DNA of 41,231 nt from Teichococcus rhizosphaerae (GTDB taxonomy: Bacteria > Pseudomonadota > Alphaproteobacteria > Acetobacterales > Acetobacteraceae). Every line of letters begins with the position of its first letter. Within the stretch, counting starts at the first letter, position 1. The notes below the pieces were generated by a model. It did no database searches. It was given only the letters and a program-made list of their open reading frames with translations, and was not told where the DNA came from. The position numbers and the translations under genes were made by a program. Positions 9,381 through 17,736 of the stretch are shown piece by piece. The stretch spans positions 1-41,231 of the forward strand of contig NZ_PDNU01000047.1 in assembly GCF_002631185.1 (NCBI RefSeq), given 5' to 3'.

Positions 9381-9718
9381 GCCGGTTGCTCCCCGGCCGT
9401 GCCCCCTTCCTCCGGCCCGATGATGCCAGCCGCCGCGGCGGCCTCGCGGTCGGCGGCGAAGGCACGCAGGCCGAGCCGGCGCCAGCGGGCGCGGAGGTGG
9501 TCGGGGGCGTCGTCGCCGGCACCCCGGAGCTGCCCGGCGAGGTCCAGCAGGGCGCCGAGCATCGTGGCGCGGTCGTCGTCGGTCAGCTCCACCAGCCCGG
9601 CCTTGGCGACGAGGCCGCCCAGCTCGATCAGGTGGCGGGTGCGCTCGCGGCGCGCCTTCGCCCAGTCGCGGGTGTCGGTGCGGGCGCGGGCGGCCTCGAT
9701 CCGGTTACGCGCCACCAC
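9377..9718 (-). CDS. traD: Conjugal transfer protein TraD (Ti-type, small)
   Basis: This is the small TraD of Ti/Rhizobium-type transfer regions, not the F-plasmid TraD. The core TRHLIELGGLVAKAGL followed by DDRATMLGALLDLAGQL is characteristic. The frame has no ATG near the expected start; tandem GTG codons at 9718 and 9715 give a protein of about 113 residues that overlaps the end of traC (stop at 9705) by about 14 bases. Its own stop overlaps the traG GTG. The start is a judgement from family length and overlap; upstream codons in the same frame lie inside traC. It probably assists the relaxosome, but its biochemical role in the family is poorly defined. Confidence 0.75.
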   Translation of the reverse strand: MVARNRIEAARARTDTRDWAKARRERTRHLIELGGLVAKAGLVELTDDDRATMLGALLDLAGQLRGAGDDAPDHLRARWRRLGLRAFAADREAAAAAGIIGPEEGGTAGEQPA

Positions 9719-10043
9719 CAGCCGCCGGCGTGCCCGGGCCAGCCGATCCAGCGCCGCTCGCAGGCTCGCCGGCTCCGGCCCCCTTGGCTCCTTTGCCTCG
9801 CTTGGCGTCGCCGCGAAAGAAGGCCGCGCCGCGTTCGGTCCACCTCGCGACGGCTTCGGGCTGCTTCTTCGATTGCTCGACGGCGGCGAGCAGGGCACCG
9901 GCCAGGGCCTCGACGGGGAGGGCGTCGGCGCCGGTGACCTGGACCAGCTCGCCGAGCTGCACCGTCTTCTGGTTTTTGAGCTTCCTGGCCCGCTCCATGA
10001 GGGCTTGCAGCTCGGCATCGAAGTCACGGGGCTTGCGGGCCAT
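9705..10043 (-). CDS. traC: Conjugal transfer protein TraC (relaxosome accessory)
   Basis: The product has 112 residues, starting MARKPRDFDAELQAL with a clear ATG at 10043. TraC of the Ti family is a small basic DNA-binding protein made from the strand opposite traA, on the other side of oriT, and supports processing at oriT. The helical N-terminal half (LMERARKLKNQKTVQLGELV) and the segment EAVARWTERGAAFFRGD match the family. The tail is Gly/Ala/Pro-rich and probably unstructured. It begins the minus-strand operon traC-traD-traG and faces traA across the oriT at about 10140-10175. Confidence 0.85.
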   Translation of the reverse strand: MARKPRDFDAELQALMERARKLKNQKTVQLGELVQVTGADALPVEALAGALLAAVEQSKKQPEAVARWTERGAAFFRGDAKRGKGAKGAGAGEPASGAGSAGPGTPAAGGGA

Positions 10044-10139
10044 TGGCAGTCTCTCACCACAACACGGAAGAACGAAGCGTGACCCTACCAGGGGCTGTGC
10101 CGCCCGTCACGGCCCACCGGAGCGCAGCGGAGGGGCAGA

Positions 10140-10175
10140 GAAGTGCGCGCTTATACGCCGCGTTGCGGCGTGCGC
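10140..10175 (+). other. oriT: Origin of transfer (oriT), Q-type nic region
   Basis: Between traC and traA the sequence GTGCGCGCTTATACGCC (10143-10159) closely resembles the nic core of Ti-type and RSF1010-type oriTs (GCGC followed by TTATA). A 7-bp hairpin follows at once: ACGCCGC (10155-10161) with GCGGCGT (10165-10171), loop GTT. Position, orientation and motif all fit cleavage by the adjacent MOBQ relaxase; the cut is expected close to the GCGC/TTATA junction. Confidence 0.8.
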
Positions 10176-10232
10176 GGGACCGTGCCAGGTTTCCCGTTGG
10201 AAAACCCCTGGGCGGAGGAGGGCGGCGGGCGC

Positions 10233-13200
10233 GTGGCGATCTATCACTTCTCGGCCAAGGTGATCGGGCGCGCGGCGGGCCGCAGCGTGGTGGCGGCGGC
10301 GGCCTACCGGGCGGCCGAACGCCTCCATGACGACCGCCTGGACCGCGATCACGACTTCCGGGCCAAGGCGGGGGTGGTGCACTCGGAGATCCTGTTGCCC
10401 GAGGGAGCGCCGGAACGCTGGCACGACCGGGCGACCCTGTGGAACGAGGTGGAAGCCGGGGAGCGGCAGAAGAACAGCCAGCTCGCGCGGGATGTGGAGA
10501 TCGCACTGCCGCGGGAGCTGTCGCGGGCCGAGGCGGTCGCGCTGGCGCGGGACTTCGTGGCCGAGCAGTTCGTCAGCCGCGGCATGGTGGCCGACCTCAA
10601 CGTGCATTGGGCGGTGAGCGCGGATGGCGAGGCGCAGCCGCACGCGCATGTCCTGCTGACGATGCGGCGGATCGAGCCGGGGCGCGGGCCGGAGGGACGG
10701 GAGAGCGAAGCCGGGTTCGGGCCGAAGGAGCGCGCCTGGAACGACCGGGCGCTCCTGGTGGGATGGCGCGAGCGGTGGGCGGAGATCGCCAACCAGCACC
10801 TGCACGAGCTGGGGCACGACGCGCGCATTGACCATCGCGCCCTGGCCGCGCAAGGCATCGCGCTGGAGCCGCAGCACAAGGTGGGGCCGGCCGGGCAGCG
10901 CCGGGCCGAGCGGGGCGAGGAGGCCGAGCGGCGGGCCGAGCACGACGCGATCGCGCGGCGGAACGGCGAGCGGATCGCGGCGGACCCTGCCGTCGCGCTG
11001 GATGCGCTGACGCGGCAGCACTCGACGTTCACCCGGCACGCGCTGGCGCGGTTCGTGTCGCGGCACACGAACGGCGCCGAGCAGTTCGCGGCCGTGCTGG
11101 CGAAGGTGGAAGCGTCGTCGGAGCTGGTTCGCCTTGGCGTAGATGGCCGCGGGCGGGAGCGGTTCAGCACGCGCGAGATGCTCGCGACAGAGCAGCGCAT
11201 GGAGGACGCGGCAGAGGTGCTCGCCCGTTCCTCTGCACACCGGGTCGGGCCGGCCGAGGCGGAGCGCGCCGCGCGCTCGGCCGCGGTGCGCGGGCGGCGG
11301 CTCGGCGAGGCGCAGCGCGACGCGCTGCGGCACGTCACGGCGGGGCGCGACCTGGCGCTGGTGGTGGGCTACGCCGGCACCGGCAAGTCGGCGATGCTGG
11401 GGGTCGCGCGCGCGGCCTGGGAGGCGCGGGGCTACCGGGTTCGCGGGGCGGCGCTGTCCGGCATCGCGGCCGAGGGGCTGGAGGCCGGGTCGGGCATCCA
11501 GAGCCGGACGCTGGCGAGCCTGGAATGGGGCTGGCGCGAGGGGCGCGAGGCGGACCGGCTGACCAGCCGCGACGTGCTGGTGGTGGACGAGGCCGGGATG
11601 GTGGGCTCGCGGCAGATGGAGCGGGTGCTGACCCACGCCCGCGCGGCCGGCGCCAAGGTGGTGCTGGTGGGCGACCCGGAGCAGCTCCAGGCGATCGAGG
11701 CCGGGGCGGCGTTCCGGGCCTTGGCCGAGCGGCACGGGGCGGCGGAGATCGCCGCGGTGCGGCGGCAGCGGGAGGACTGGCAGCGGGACGCCACGCGGGA
11801 GCTGGCGACGGCGCGGACCGAGGCGGCGCTGGCGCGTTACGAGCGGGCTGGGATGGTGCAGGCGCATGCGACGCAGGCGGCGGCGCGGGCGGCGCTGGTG
11901 GCGGGCTGGGACGCCGCGCGTCGGGAGAGTCCACAGCGGAGCCAGGTGATCCTGGCCACCACGCGGGCGGACGTGGCGGCGCTGAACGACCTCGCGTGCG
12001 CGCGGCTGCGGGCGGCGGGCGAGCTGGGCGCGGAGCACCAGGTCGCGACGGAGCGCGGCGTCCGGGCCTTCGCCGCCGGGGACCGGCTGATGTTCCTGCG
12101 CAACGAGCGGGCGCTGGGCGCCGGGCCGGGCGGCGCGGGCGGCGTCGCGGTGAAGAACGGCAGCCTGGGGACGGTGCGGGCGGTGGAGGCCGGGGGCGCG
12201 CGGCTGACGGTGGCGCTGGACGGACCCAGCGGGTCTGGCGGACCGGAGGGCGCCGGGCGGGGCGCGACGGTGACCTTCACCCTGCGCGACTACGGGCACG
12301 TGGACCACGGCTATGCGGCGACGATCCACAAGGCGCAGGGCGTCACCGTGGACCGGGCGCACGTGCTGGCCAGCAGCCACATGGACCGGCACGCGGCCTA
12401 TGTCGCGCTGACGCGGCACCGGGAGGGGGTGGCGCTGCACTGGAGCGTCGAGGAGCTGGGCAGCCGCGAGGGGCTGACGCGGACGCTGGGCCGGGAGCGG
12501 GCGAAGGACACGACGCTGGACTACGCGGGGCCGGAGCACGTCGCGGCCTTCGCCGAGCGGCGCGGGTTCGATCCGCGGCGGCCGGAAGCGGAGCCGGAGC
12601 GCGCGTCACCGACGCGGGCGGCGGAGACCGCGCCCGCGCCGCTGCTGCCGGCCGTCTGCGACCCGCGGGGCCGGGACAGTCTCGGCCGGGGCACCACGGC
12701 CGCGGATCTCGCCGCGGTGGCCGCGCGCGACCCGCGGGTGCAGCAGCGCGCGGCCGAGCGGGCACGGGACCTGTGGGACGCCTACCGCGACCCCGACGAG
12801 GCCGGGCGACGGCTTCATGCCCTGATCGCACGCGCGGGCGGCGACCTGCGGCGCGCGGCGGCGGTGCTGGACCAGGAGGGGCCGGAGAGCCTCGGCGCGC
12901 TGCGCGGACGCGAGGGGTGGTTCGCCACGAGCGCGGCGAAGGCGGAGCGGGCGCGCGCGGTGCGTGGGGCGAAGGGGCTGGCCTGGGGGCTGCGGGGCGA
13001 GGCGGAGGACCGGGAGCGGGCCGGGCGGGCGCATGCGGAGGCGGTGGAGCGGCAGCGACGGCGCGACGCGGTGGCGGTGCCGGGCCTGTCGCCCGCGGCC
13101 TGGGCCGCGGTGCGGGCGGTCGAGGCGGCGCGGGAGCGGGGCGGCGGTCTGGCGCAGCCAGGGGACGAGAGCTGGCGGCGCGTCGCGCGCGCGCAGGCGG

Positions 13201-13526
13201 CGGTGGCCGAGGCCTGGGCGCAGGCGGTGGTGGCGCGGCCGGCGGTGGCGGCGGAGCTGCGGGCGTTTGCCCGGGCCGCCGAGGCGCGGCTGGGCTACGA
13301 CGGGGTGCCGGAGGCGCTGCGGCGGGCGGAGGCGGGGCGCGGCCTGCCCGAGGCGGAGCGCCCGCGCGAGGGGCTGGCCGGGGTGGCGCGGGCGCTGGCG
13401 GCCGAGCGGCTGGGGCGGGGCGCGCATGAGGAGCGGGAACAGGCCCGCGAGAGGGCGCAGGAGCGGCAGCGCCAGGCCGAGCAGGAGCGGCTCGGGCTGC
13501 GGCGGAGACGCGGGATGCGGATGTGA
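10233..13526 (+). CDS. traA: Conjugative relaxase-helicase TraA (MOBQ, Ti-type)
   Basis: The protein nicks oriT, stays attached to the 5' end and unwinds DNA for transfer. I start it at GTG 10233 (VAIYHFSAKVIGR), 11 bases after GGAGGAGGG; this gives 1097 residues, the usual Ti TraA size. The relaxase domain (1-250) shows the catalytic Tyr25 in SVVAAAAYRAAERL and the metal-binding histidines His125, His137 and His139 (NVHWAV and PHAHVLLTMRR). The helicase domain is RecD/TraI-like, with Walker A VGYAGTGKSAML near 380, Walker B VLVVDEAGM near 450 and the late motif HVDHGYAATIHKAQGVT near 690. The C-terminal third is very Arg/Ala/Glu-rich and probably helical. No frame break is visible, so mobilisation by a helper plasmid remains plausible even though traG is broken. 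Confidence 0.9.
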   Translation: MAIYHFSAKVIGRAAGRSVVAAAAYRAAERLHDDRLDRDHDFRAKAGVVHSEILLPEGAPERWHDRATLWNEVEAGERQKNSQLARDVEIALPRELSRAEAVALARDFVAEQFVSRGMVADLNVHWAVSADGEAQPHAHVLLTMRRIEPGRGPEGRESEAGFGPKERAWNDRALLVGWRERWAEIANQHLHELGHDARIDHRALAAQGIALEPQHKVGPAGQRRAERGEEAERRAEHDAIARRNGERIAADPAVALDALTRQHSTFTRHALARFVSRHTNGAEQFAAVLAKVEASSELVRLGVDGRGRERFSTREMLATEQRMEDAAEVLARSSAHRVGPAEAERAARSAAVRGRRLGEAQRDALRHVTAGRDLALVVGYAGTGKSAMLGVARAAWEARGYRVRGAALSGIAAEGLEAGSGIQSRTLASLEWGWREGREADRLTSRDVLVVDEAGMVGSRQMERVLTHARAAGAKVVLVGDPEQLQAIEAGAAFRALAERHGAAEIAAVRRQREDWQRDATRELATARTEAALARYERAGMVQAHATQAAARAALVAGWDAARRESPQRSQVILATTRADVAALNDLACARLRAAGELGAEHQVATERGVRAFAAGDRLMFLRNERALGAGPGGAGGVAVKNGSLGTVRAVEAGGARLTVALDGPSGSGGPEGAGRGATVTFTLRDYGHVDHGYAATIHKAQGVTVDRAHVLASSHMDRHAAYVALTRHREGVALHWSVEELGSREGLTRTLGRERAKDTTLDYAGPEHVAAFAERRGFDPRRPEAEPERASPTRAAETAPAPLLPAVCDPRGRDSLGRGTTAADLAAVAARDPRVQQRAAERARDLWDAYRDPDEAGRRLHALIARAGGDLRRAAAVLDQEGPESLGALRGREGWFATSAAKAERARAVRGAKGLAWGLRGEAEDRERAGRAHAEAVERQRRRDAVAVPGLSPAAWAAVRAVEAARERGGGLAQPGDESWRRVARAQAAVAEAWAQAVVARPAVAAELRAFARAAEARLGYDGVPEALRRAEAGRGLPEAERPREGLAGVARALAAERLGRGAHEEREQARERAQERQRQAEQERLGLRRRRGMRM

Positions 13527-13775
13527 CGCAAGAGCACGGCGGGGGCGACCTTGCTGCCGTGTGGGCGTTCGTCGCGGAGATAGGCCCAGAGCCTGCCGGT
13601 CCTGGTTTTGCCCGTCCCCGGCGCCAGCACGGGCACCGGCGTGTCGTCGGCATGCAGCACGGCCCCGGCCATGACTGCCGCCCCAGGGCGTTCACCAGGG
13701 GCTGCAACAGCGCTGCCGACTGGCCGACCCAATCGGTGAGGGTGGAGCGCTGCAGCTCGACGCCGTCGCGCCCGC
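13527..13775 (-). pseudogene. IS66-family transposase remnant
   Basis: Two minus-strand frames give adjoining pieces of an IS66 TnpC: QRSTLTDWVGQSAALLQPLV (about 13765-13695), then, in another frame, LHADDTPVPVLAPG and GRLWAYLRDERPHG (about 13675-13545). The DDTPV segment carries a catalytic Asp of the family. A frameshift near 13685 and the loss of both ends make it non-functional. It directly abuts the end of traA. Confidence 0.7.
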
Positions 13776-13858
13776 TGCACCTGCTGTATGCCGCGAACCG
13801 GAGGGTGACGCCGAAGCTCCGCAGCTTCATCGACTTCGCGGTCGGCTGCTTCGGCTGA
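13766..13858 (+). pseudogene. C-terminal scrap of a LysR-type regulator
   Basis: About 27 codons ending in TGA at 13858 read PLHLLYAANRRVTPKLRSF then IDFAV. This is the usual extreme C-terminus of LysR-family effector domains (PLHLVYPPxRHLSPKVRAFIDF). Nothing upstream belongs to the gene; the IS66 remnant borders it. Confidence 0.6.
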
Positions 13859-13978
13859 CCGAAGGTGCGGAAGGGAGGGGCAGTACCTTGGACAGCGGGT
13901 TTGTTGACGGCGCAGGGCACCCGGTTCGCAACCTGTCGAATAGTGGCCTTGGGTCGGGATAGCCCCTCCCCTACCTAG

Positions 13979-14830
13979 AGGGTGTTACGGACCTGCGGGT
14001 GCCCTCGTTTGGGATGAATGTCCTCTCGCAAGCCGTACCCGTCCGATGTGTCTGATGAGGAGTGGGCGCTGGTCGCGCCTTACCTGACGCTGCTGCCCGA
14101 GGATGCTGGGCAGCGCGAACACCCGTTGCGGGAAGTGTTCAACGGCCTGCGGTATCTGGTGCGCTACGGCGTGGCCTGGCGGGCAATGCCGAACGACCTC
14201 CCGCCCTGGCACGCGGTCTACGACCAAGCGCAGCGCTGGCTGCGGGTAGGCTGCTTCGAGATGCTGGCCCAGGACCTCAGGGCGATGCTGCGGCTGGCCC
14301 AAGGTCGCACGGAGGAACCCTCGGCCGCCGTGTTGGACAGCCGCACCCTGCGCTCGACGCCTGAGAGTGGTAGCAGAGCGGCCTGGGACGGCCACAAGCG
14401 CGTCAGGGGCTCCAAACTGCACCTGGCCGTCGATACGCTCGGCCACCTGCTGGCGCTCCAAGTCACCCCCGCCAATGCCGATGATCGCTCGGCTGTCTCC
14501 ACTCTGGCCGAAGCTGTCCAGGACGCGACCGGCGAGAGCGTGGATCTGGCTTATGTCGATCAGGGCTATACCGGCGAGCGGCCCGCCCAGGCCGCGGCCG
14601 ACCACGGCATCACCCTTGAAGTGGTCAAATTACCTGAGGCCAAGCGCGGCTTCGTGCTCCTGCCCAGGAGGTGGGTCGTCGAGCGTTCCTTCGGCTGGTT
14701 CGCCCGTTTCCGGCGCTTGGCACGCGATTACGAGCGACTGCCCGAAACGCTGGCGGGCCTGCACCTCGTCGCCTTCACCATCCTCTTGCTCAGGCGCGCC
14801 GCAGAACTCGCCGCCAGTGCGTAACACCCT
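13979..14830 (+). mobile_element. Intact IS5-family element at a CTAG target
   Basis: The element is 852 bases, bounded by AGGGTGTTACG on the left and CGTAACACCCT on the right. CTAG lies immediately outside each end (13975-13978 and 14831-14834), as expected for the 4-bp CTAG/YTAR target duplication of IS5-type elements. Because CTAG is palindromic, the end could equally be drawn a base or two further out. The complete ends and open transposase suggest a recent insertion. Confidence 0.85.
14018..14824 (+). CDS. IS5-family transposase (DDE)
   Basis: The product has 268 residues starting MSSRKPYPSDVSDEEW. The N-terminal DUF4096-like part (EEWALVAPYL, FNGLRYLVRYGVAWRAMP) is typical of this IS5 subgroup. 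The catalytic residues appear as Asp107 (VLDSRTL), Asp181 (VDQGYTG) and Glu222 (VVERSFGWFARFRRL). It fills the element almost end to end. It is unrelated in detail to the 358-residue transposase at 7367. Confidence 0.92.
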   Translation: MSSRKPYPSDVSDEEWALVAPYLTLLPEDAGQREHPLREVFNGLRYLVRYGVAWRAMPNDLPPWHAVYDQAQRWLRVGCFEMLAQDLRAMLRLAQGRTEEPSAAVLDSRTLRSTPESGSRAAWDGHKRVRGSKLHLAVDTLGHLLALQVTPANADDRSAVSTLAEAVQDATGESVDLAYVDQGYTGERPAQAAADHGITLEVVKLPEAKRGFVLLPRRWVVERSFGWFARFRRLARDYERLPETLAGLHLVAFTILLLRRAAELAASA

Positions 14831-14898
14831 CTAGCTCCAGTGATTTCACACACCGTCAGACGTGGGTTGGAAGCCGAGCCCTCGCCCGGCCCTATTGC

Positions 14899-14971
14899 GC
14901 ATGATAACTGTCGTTATCGTGCGTGATTTGGAGGCTGCGGCAGGGAGCCACATTTCAATGTGCTGCCGCGG
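14899..14971. repeat. Two adjacent palindromes (operator-like and hairpin)
   Basis: GCATGATAAC and GTTATCGTGC (14899-14922, TGTC-centred) form an inverted repeat with one mismatch, of the size of a dimeric repressor or recombinase site. Just downstream, near 14938-14971, nested arms GCGGCAG/CTGCCGC and CACATT/AATGTG form a long interrupted hairpin. Neither is part of the neighbouring IS, which ends at 14830. Confidence 0.45.
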
Positions 14972-15442
14972 CAGGGCTCTCGGCATTCCTCTCTTCTCCC
15001 GCCATACAAGTGCATGACATGGCGCATCATGCGGGCCTTGATTGTCCCTCATCCTGTTACCGGTGGCGCAGGTCGGTGAGTTTCAGGGGCTCGCGCGGTT
15101 CCCCGGCAGCCAGTCTCGTTCATACGACAGGCGCGTAGCCCCTTGGCGTTACGCCGGTAAGCCGGTGTCCCTGTGCGCCTTGCACGGGGTAATTCAGGCG
15201 CGATATCCGGCGCCAGTCCGGCCCGCCAGGCAAGACCGAGCCTGGTCGTCAGGAACACGCACTGGGGCTACCCCCTCTGTCTGGGCGCCGGCCCGATGCT
15301 TCTCCCACCACGCCTTCGTCGCCACCCGCCGCTGCTCCCGCTTGGCGTCGGAGAACTGCCGGGTCGCCATGTCGGCTTTCCCCAACCAGCCGTCCAGCCG
15401 ACCCAGCAGGCTGCTGTCCCGCCCCTGTCCCTATTCAGGACC

Positions 15443-15580
15443 AGGGTGGGGACACTCCGCGCGCGCGAGGGTCAGGTGGTGGCGAAAGTGTCCCCACCCT
15501 TCCACTGCCTCTTGCTAAATAATTGAATTATCTATTGGCAGAGGTGTCACCACTAGGGGGTGGAGACAGGGTGGGGACAC
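15443..15580. repeat. Inverted and direct copies of AGGGTGGGGACAC flanking an AT-rich patch
   Basis: AGGGTGGGGACACT at 15443-15456 is mirrored exactly by AGTGTCCCCACCCT at 15487-15500, and a third copy in direct orientation lies at 15568-15580, with a weaker variant (GGGGGTGGAGACAG) just before it. Between copies two and three is an unusually AT-rich patch (15510-15537, around AAATAATTGAATTAT). Spaced repeats beside an AT-rich segment are the layout of a binding-site cluster or replication origin. Confidence 0.5.
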
Positions 15581-15976
15581 CTCCGGAGACACTCTGAGAG
15601 CCCCTTGGCGAGGATGCCGACCCGCCCCTCAGCATGGGCACCCTCTCCAGCCTGACGACCACCAGTGTCTGGTATTTCCCCTTTTCTGGGTTAGCGCCTG
15701 GATGGGGTCTGTCCTGGGGATGAAGCAGGCGGCCTTTCCGGTGATGTGGAGGCTCAGGGGTAATTCAGCCGCGCTATCTGCCCGTCCAGCGTTCCCGTAC
15801 GCCCCTGAGCGGCCTTTCTCCGCGGTTGCATCTTCCGCGGCCTTGTGCATGACCAGCATGGTCCAGCCGCCCGGCCACCCGGCGCCTTGTCCGCCCCGGG
15901 GTCTCCAGGGGCTTCAGGCCACCATTCCCGCACCGCTTCTCGGATCAGCGCCAGACGCCGCTGATGGGCACACCAC

Positions 15977-16582
15977 TCAGTTCTGCCGCCAGTCCGAAAC
16001 CGCGAGCTTGCGGATCCGGCTCGTGACGTCCTCGAAGCTGCGCACCTTCCCCTCCCAGACAAAGTCGATGAGGTCGCGGTTCGCCACCACCCAGGCCGAC
16101 ACCGCCTCGAACTCCTTCTGCGGCATCTCTCCGCTGGCCTGCAGGATGAGCGGTTCCAGCAGCACCAGGACAAGCCGCTCCGGCTCCAGCCGGGCACCAG
16201 GCGTCACGCCAATCACCAGGGGCTCATCGCCGCGTCCACGCCGCAGCCAGACCACGCCCGGCAACCCGGTCAGGTGCGGCCGAAGACTGACTGGATCGGG
16301 CAAGCCCCGGGGGCCTCCCGCAGCAGGATGCCTGACCTCCGCCTCCCGCGCCGTCGCGGCGTGGCCCAGGGTGACACCCTCCTCGTCGGCCGCCAGCGTG
16401 ATCGTGGGGTCCGCCGCATAGACCATCCGCAGGGCGCCCGCGAAGGCGGCCTGGAAGGCGACAAGGTCCTGGCTGGGAGCACCGAAGCGGCGGAGCAGCT
16501 CATCCCATGTCACCGTCACGGGCTGATCGATCCCCTGCCCTGCGGCACATGCCTGATCCAGCCGCTGACTTACTGCCAGCAT
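15977..16582 (-). CDS. Plasmid RepA-like fragment joined to a conserved tail of unknown function
   Basis: The product has 201 residues from ATG 16582. Residues about 20-75 (QPVTVTWDELLRRFG, then FQAAFAGALRMVY and ITLAADEEGVTL) resemble the C-terminal winged-helix part of alphaproteobacterial RepA initiators. The normal N-terminal 200-300 residues are missing: a stop lies nine codons upstream, and another frame there reads NSLSSVYAG, which could be displaced RepA sequence. Residues about 110-201 end in VSAWVVANRDLIDFVWEG, a tail pattern found in small hypothetical proteins rather than RepA. I infer a truncated, perhaps fused, initiator. Its position divergent from parA, with repeats between, fits a plasmid rep-par region. 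It could also be an unrelated small protein. Confidence 0.45.
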   Translation of the reverse strand: MLAVSQRLDQACAAGQGIDQPVTVTWDELLRRFGAPSQDLVAFQAAFAGALRMVYAADPTITLAADEEGVTLGHAATAREAEVRHPAAGGPRGLPDPVSLRPHLTGLPGVVWLRRGRGDEPLVIGVTPGARLEPERLVLVLLEPLILQASGEMPQKEFEAVSAWVVANRDLIDFVWEGKVRSFEDVTSRIRKLAVSDWRQN

Positions 16583-16972
16583 AGACGCTGGACAGGCTGT
16601 TGCCTTGGTTCACGACAGTGCGGCTCTGCATATCGGCCGTATTCTACCTGATTGCGGCCAAGCGCAGCGCCCACGTTGTTCGTGGCGGTGATGATGCTCC
16701 CTCGCCCCTTGGGCGGCCGACGCAGCCGGCACGGTGCGGCGGCCAGGGCCGGCGGCTGATCCCATCGTCGCTGCAGTGCAGGCCGACCTAGAGGGCGTGG
16801 TCCCGGCTCAGGATAGCGAAGTACGGGGTGGGGTTGGATTGGAGGGGCCTCAACCACCGGGCTTGGCTCCAACATGCCTATAAAAAATGCCTGTATATGG
16901 CCAGGTATCTGAAGGCGGTGATGACGCATCTCGATTAAAGACTTAAGCCTCCGCACAAATAAACCATGCAAC

Positions 16973-17080
16973 CATGATTACAAGCAATCAACCATGTAAC
17001 TTTGTAACCATACAACCAAATTTGTGAGATGGACTCACCCACGAACCATGATTACAACCTTAGCACCATGTAACCAAAAG
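16973..17080. repeat. Centromere/operator-like repeat array upstream of parA
   Basis: AACCATG-type words recur at irregular spacing: ACCATGCAACCATGATTACA, AACCATGTAAC, GTAACCATACAACC, AACCATGATTACAACC and ACCATGTAACC. The array ends just before the parA GTG at 17086. The same word family is found after the second partition gene. Such arrays are typical binding sites for ribbon-helix-helix partition proteins and also cover the par promoter. Confidence 0.7.
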
Positions 17081-17085
17081 GTGCG

Positions 17086-17736
17086 GTGGTGCAGACAATC
17101 GTAGTGGCCAGCCAGAAGGGCGGTGCGGGGAAAACTACCCTCACCTCCCATCTGGCCGTCGAGGCCGAGCGGCAGGGCGTCTCTCCTGTCGCCGTCATCG
17201 ACACAGACCCCCAGGCAGGCTTGTCCGGCTGGTTCCGGGTACGGGCCCCCGATACTCCGGCTCTGGTCAAGGTTCTGCCGGAGGGGTTGGAGGCTACCCT
17301 GAAGAAGCTGGCAGAGGGTGGGGTTCCCCTCTGCATCGTCGATACCCCGCCCGCCATCACCGAGAGCATCGCCAGCACAGTTGCCTTGGCGGATCTGGTG
17401 CTGATCCCGGCCCGGCCTTCACCCAACGATCTGCGGGCCGTGGGCGCTACGGTGGACATCGTGGAGGAAGCCGGGAAGCCGATGGTGTTCGTGGTCAACC
17501 AGGCCATCAGCCGGACCAAGATCAAGTCCGAGACTATCAAGGCCCTCAGCCAGCACGGCCCCCTGGCGCCGGTCGAGATCCACCACCGGGTAGACTTTGC
17601 CGCCTCGATGACAGATGGCCGGACGGCCGGAGAACTCGACATCAAATCTGCCAGCGCCGCCGAGATCACTGAACTCTGGACCTACCTTGCAGACCGCCTT
17701 GCGCGGAGGAAACGCTATGGCCTCACCGCCCGCTAA
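17086..17736 (+). CDS. parA: ParA-type partition ATPase
   Basis: The product is 216 residues from GTG 17086 (a second GTG follows directly). It is a short type Ib ParA without an N-terminal helix-turn-helix. The deviant Walker A is SQKGGAGKTTL (residues 9-19), AVIDTDPQAGLSGWF follows, and PLCIVDTPPA is the Walker B region. ParA proteins bind DNA non-specifically with ATP and move plasmid copies apart together with a centromere-binding partner. That partner is probably the next gene, which overlaps its end by 20 bases. Regulation is probably by the partner binding the repeats just upstream. Confidence 0.92.
   Translation: MVQTIVVASQKGGAGKTTLTSHLAVEAERQGVSPVAVIDTDPQAGLSGWFRVRAPDTPALVKVLPEGLEATLKKLAEGGVPLCIVDTPPAITESIASTVALADLVLIPARPSPNDLRAVGATVDIVEEAGKPMVFVVNQAISRTKIKSETIKALSQHGPLAPVEIHHRVDFAASMTDGRTAGELDIKSASAAEITELWTYLADRLARRKRYGLTAR

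Larger units (their letters stand above)
14835..15976. other. Long stretch without a convincing gene, carrying palindromes and repeats
   Basis: No recognisable protein is encoded in this 1.1 kb. The best short frame is on the minus strand at 15194-15385 (TTG start, 63 codons, with REQRRVATKAWWEKHR); it could be a small gene or part of one, and I do not recognise it. The phrase GGGTAATTCAG followed by a CGCG-TAT core recurs near 15189 and 15759, so the region includes an old imperfect duplication. It lies next to a RepA-like fragment and may be decayed replication-region DNA. Confidence 0.35.

Noticed and set aside
10107-13429. Long open frames opposite and alongside traA
   Set aside because: GC-rich shadow frames of traA; products are Arg/Pro/Gly/Ala-only and carry no motifs.
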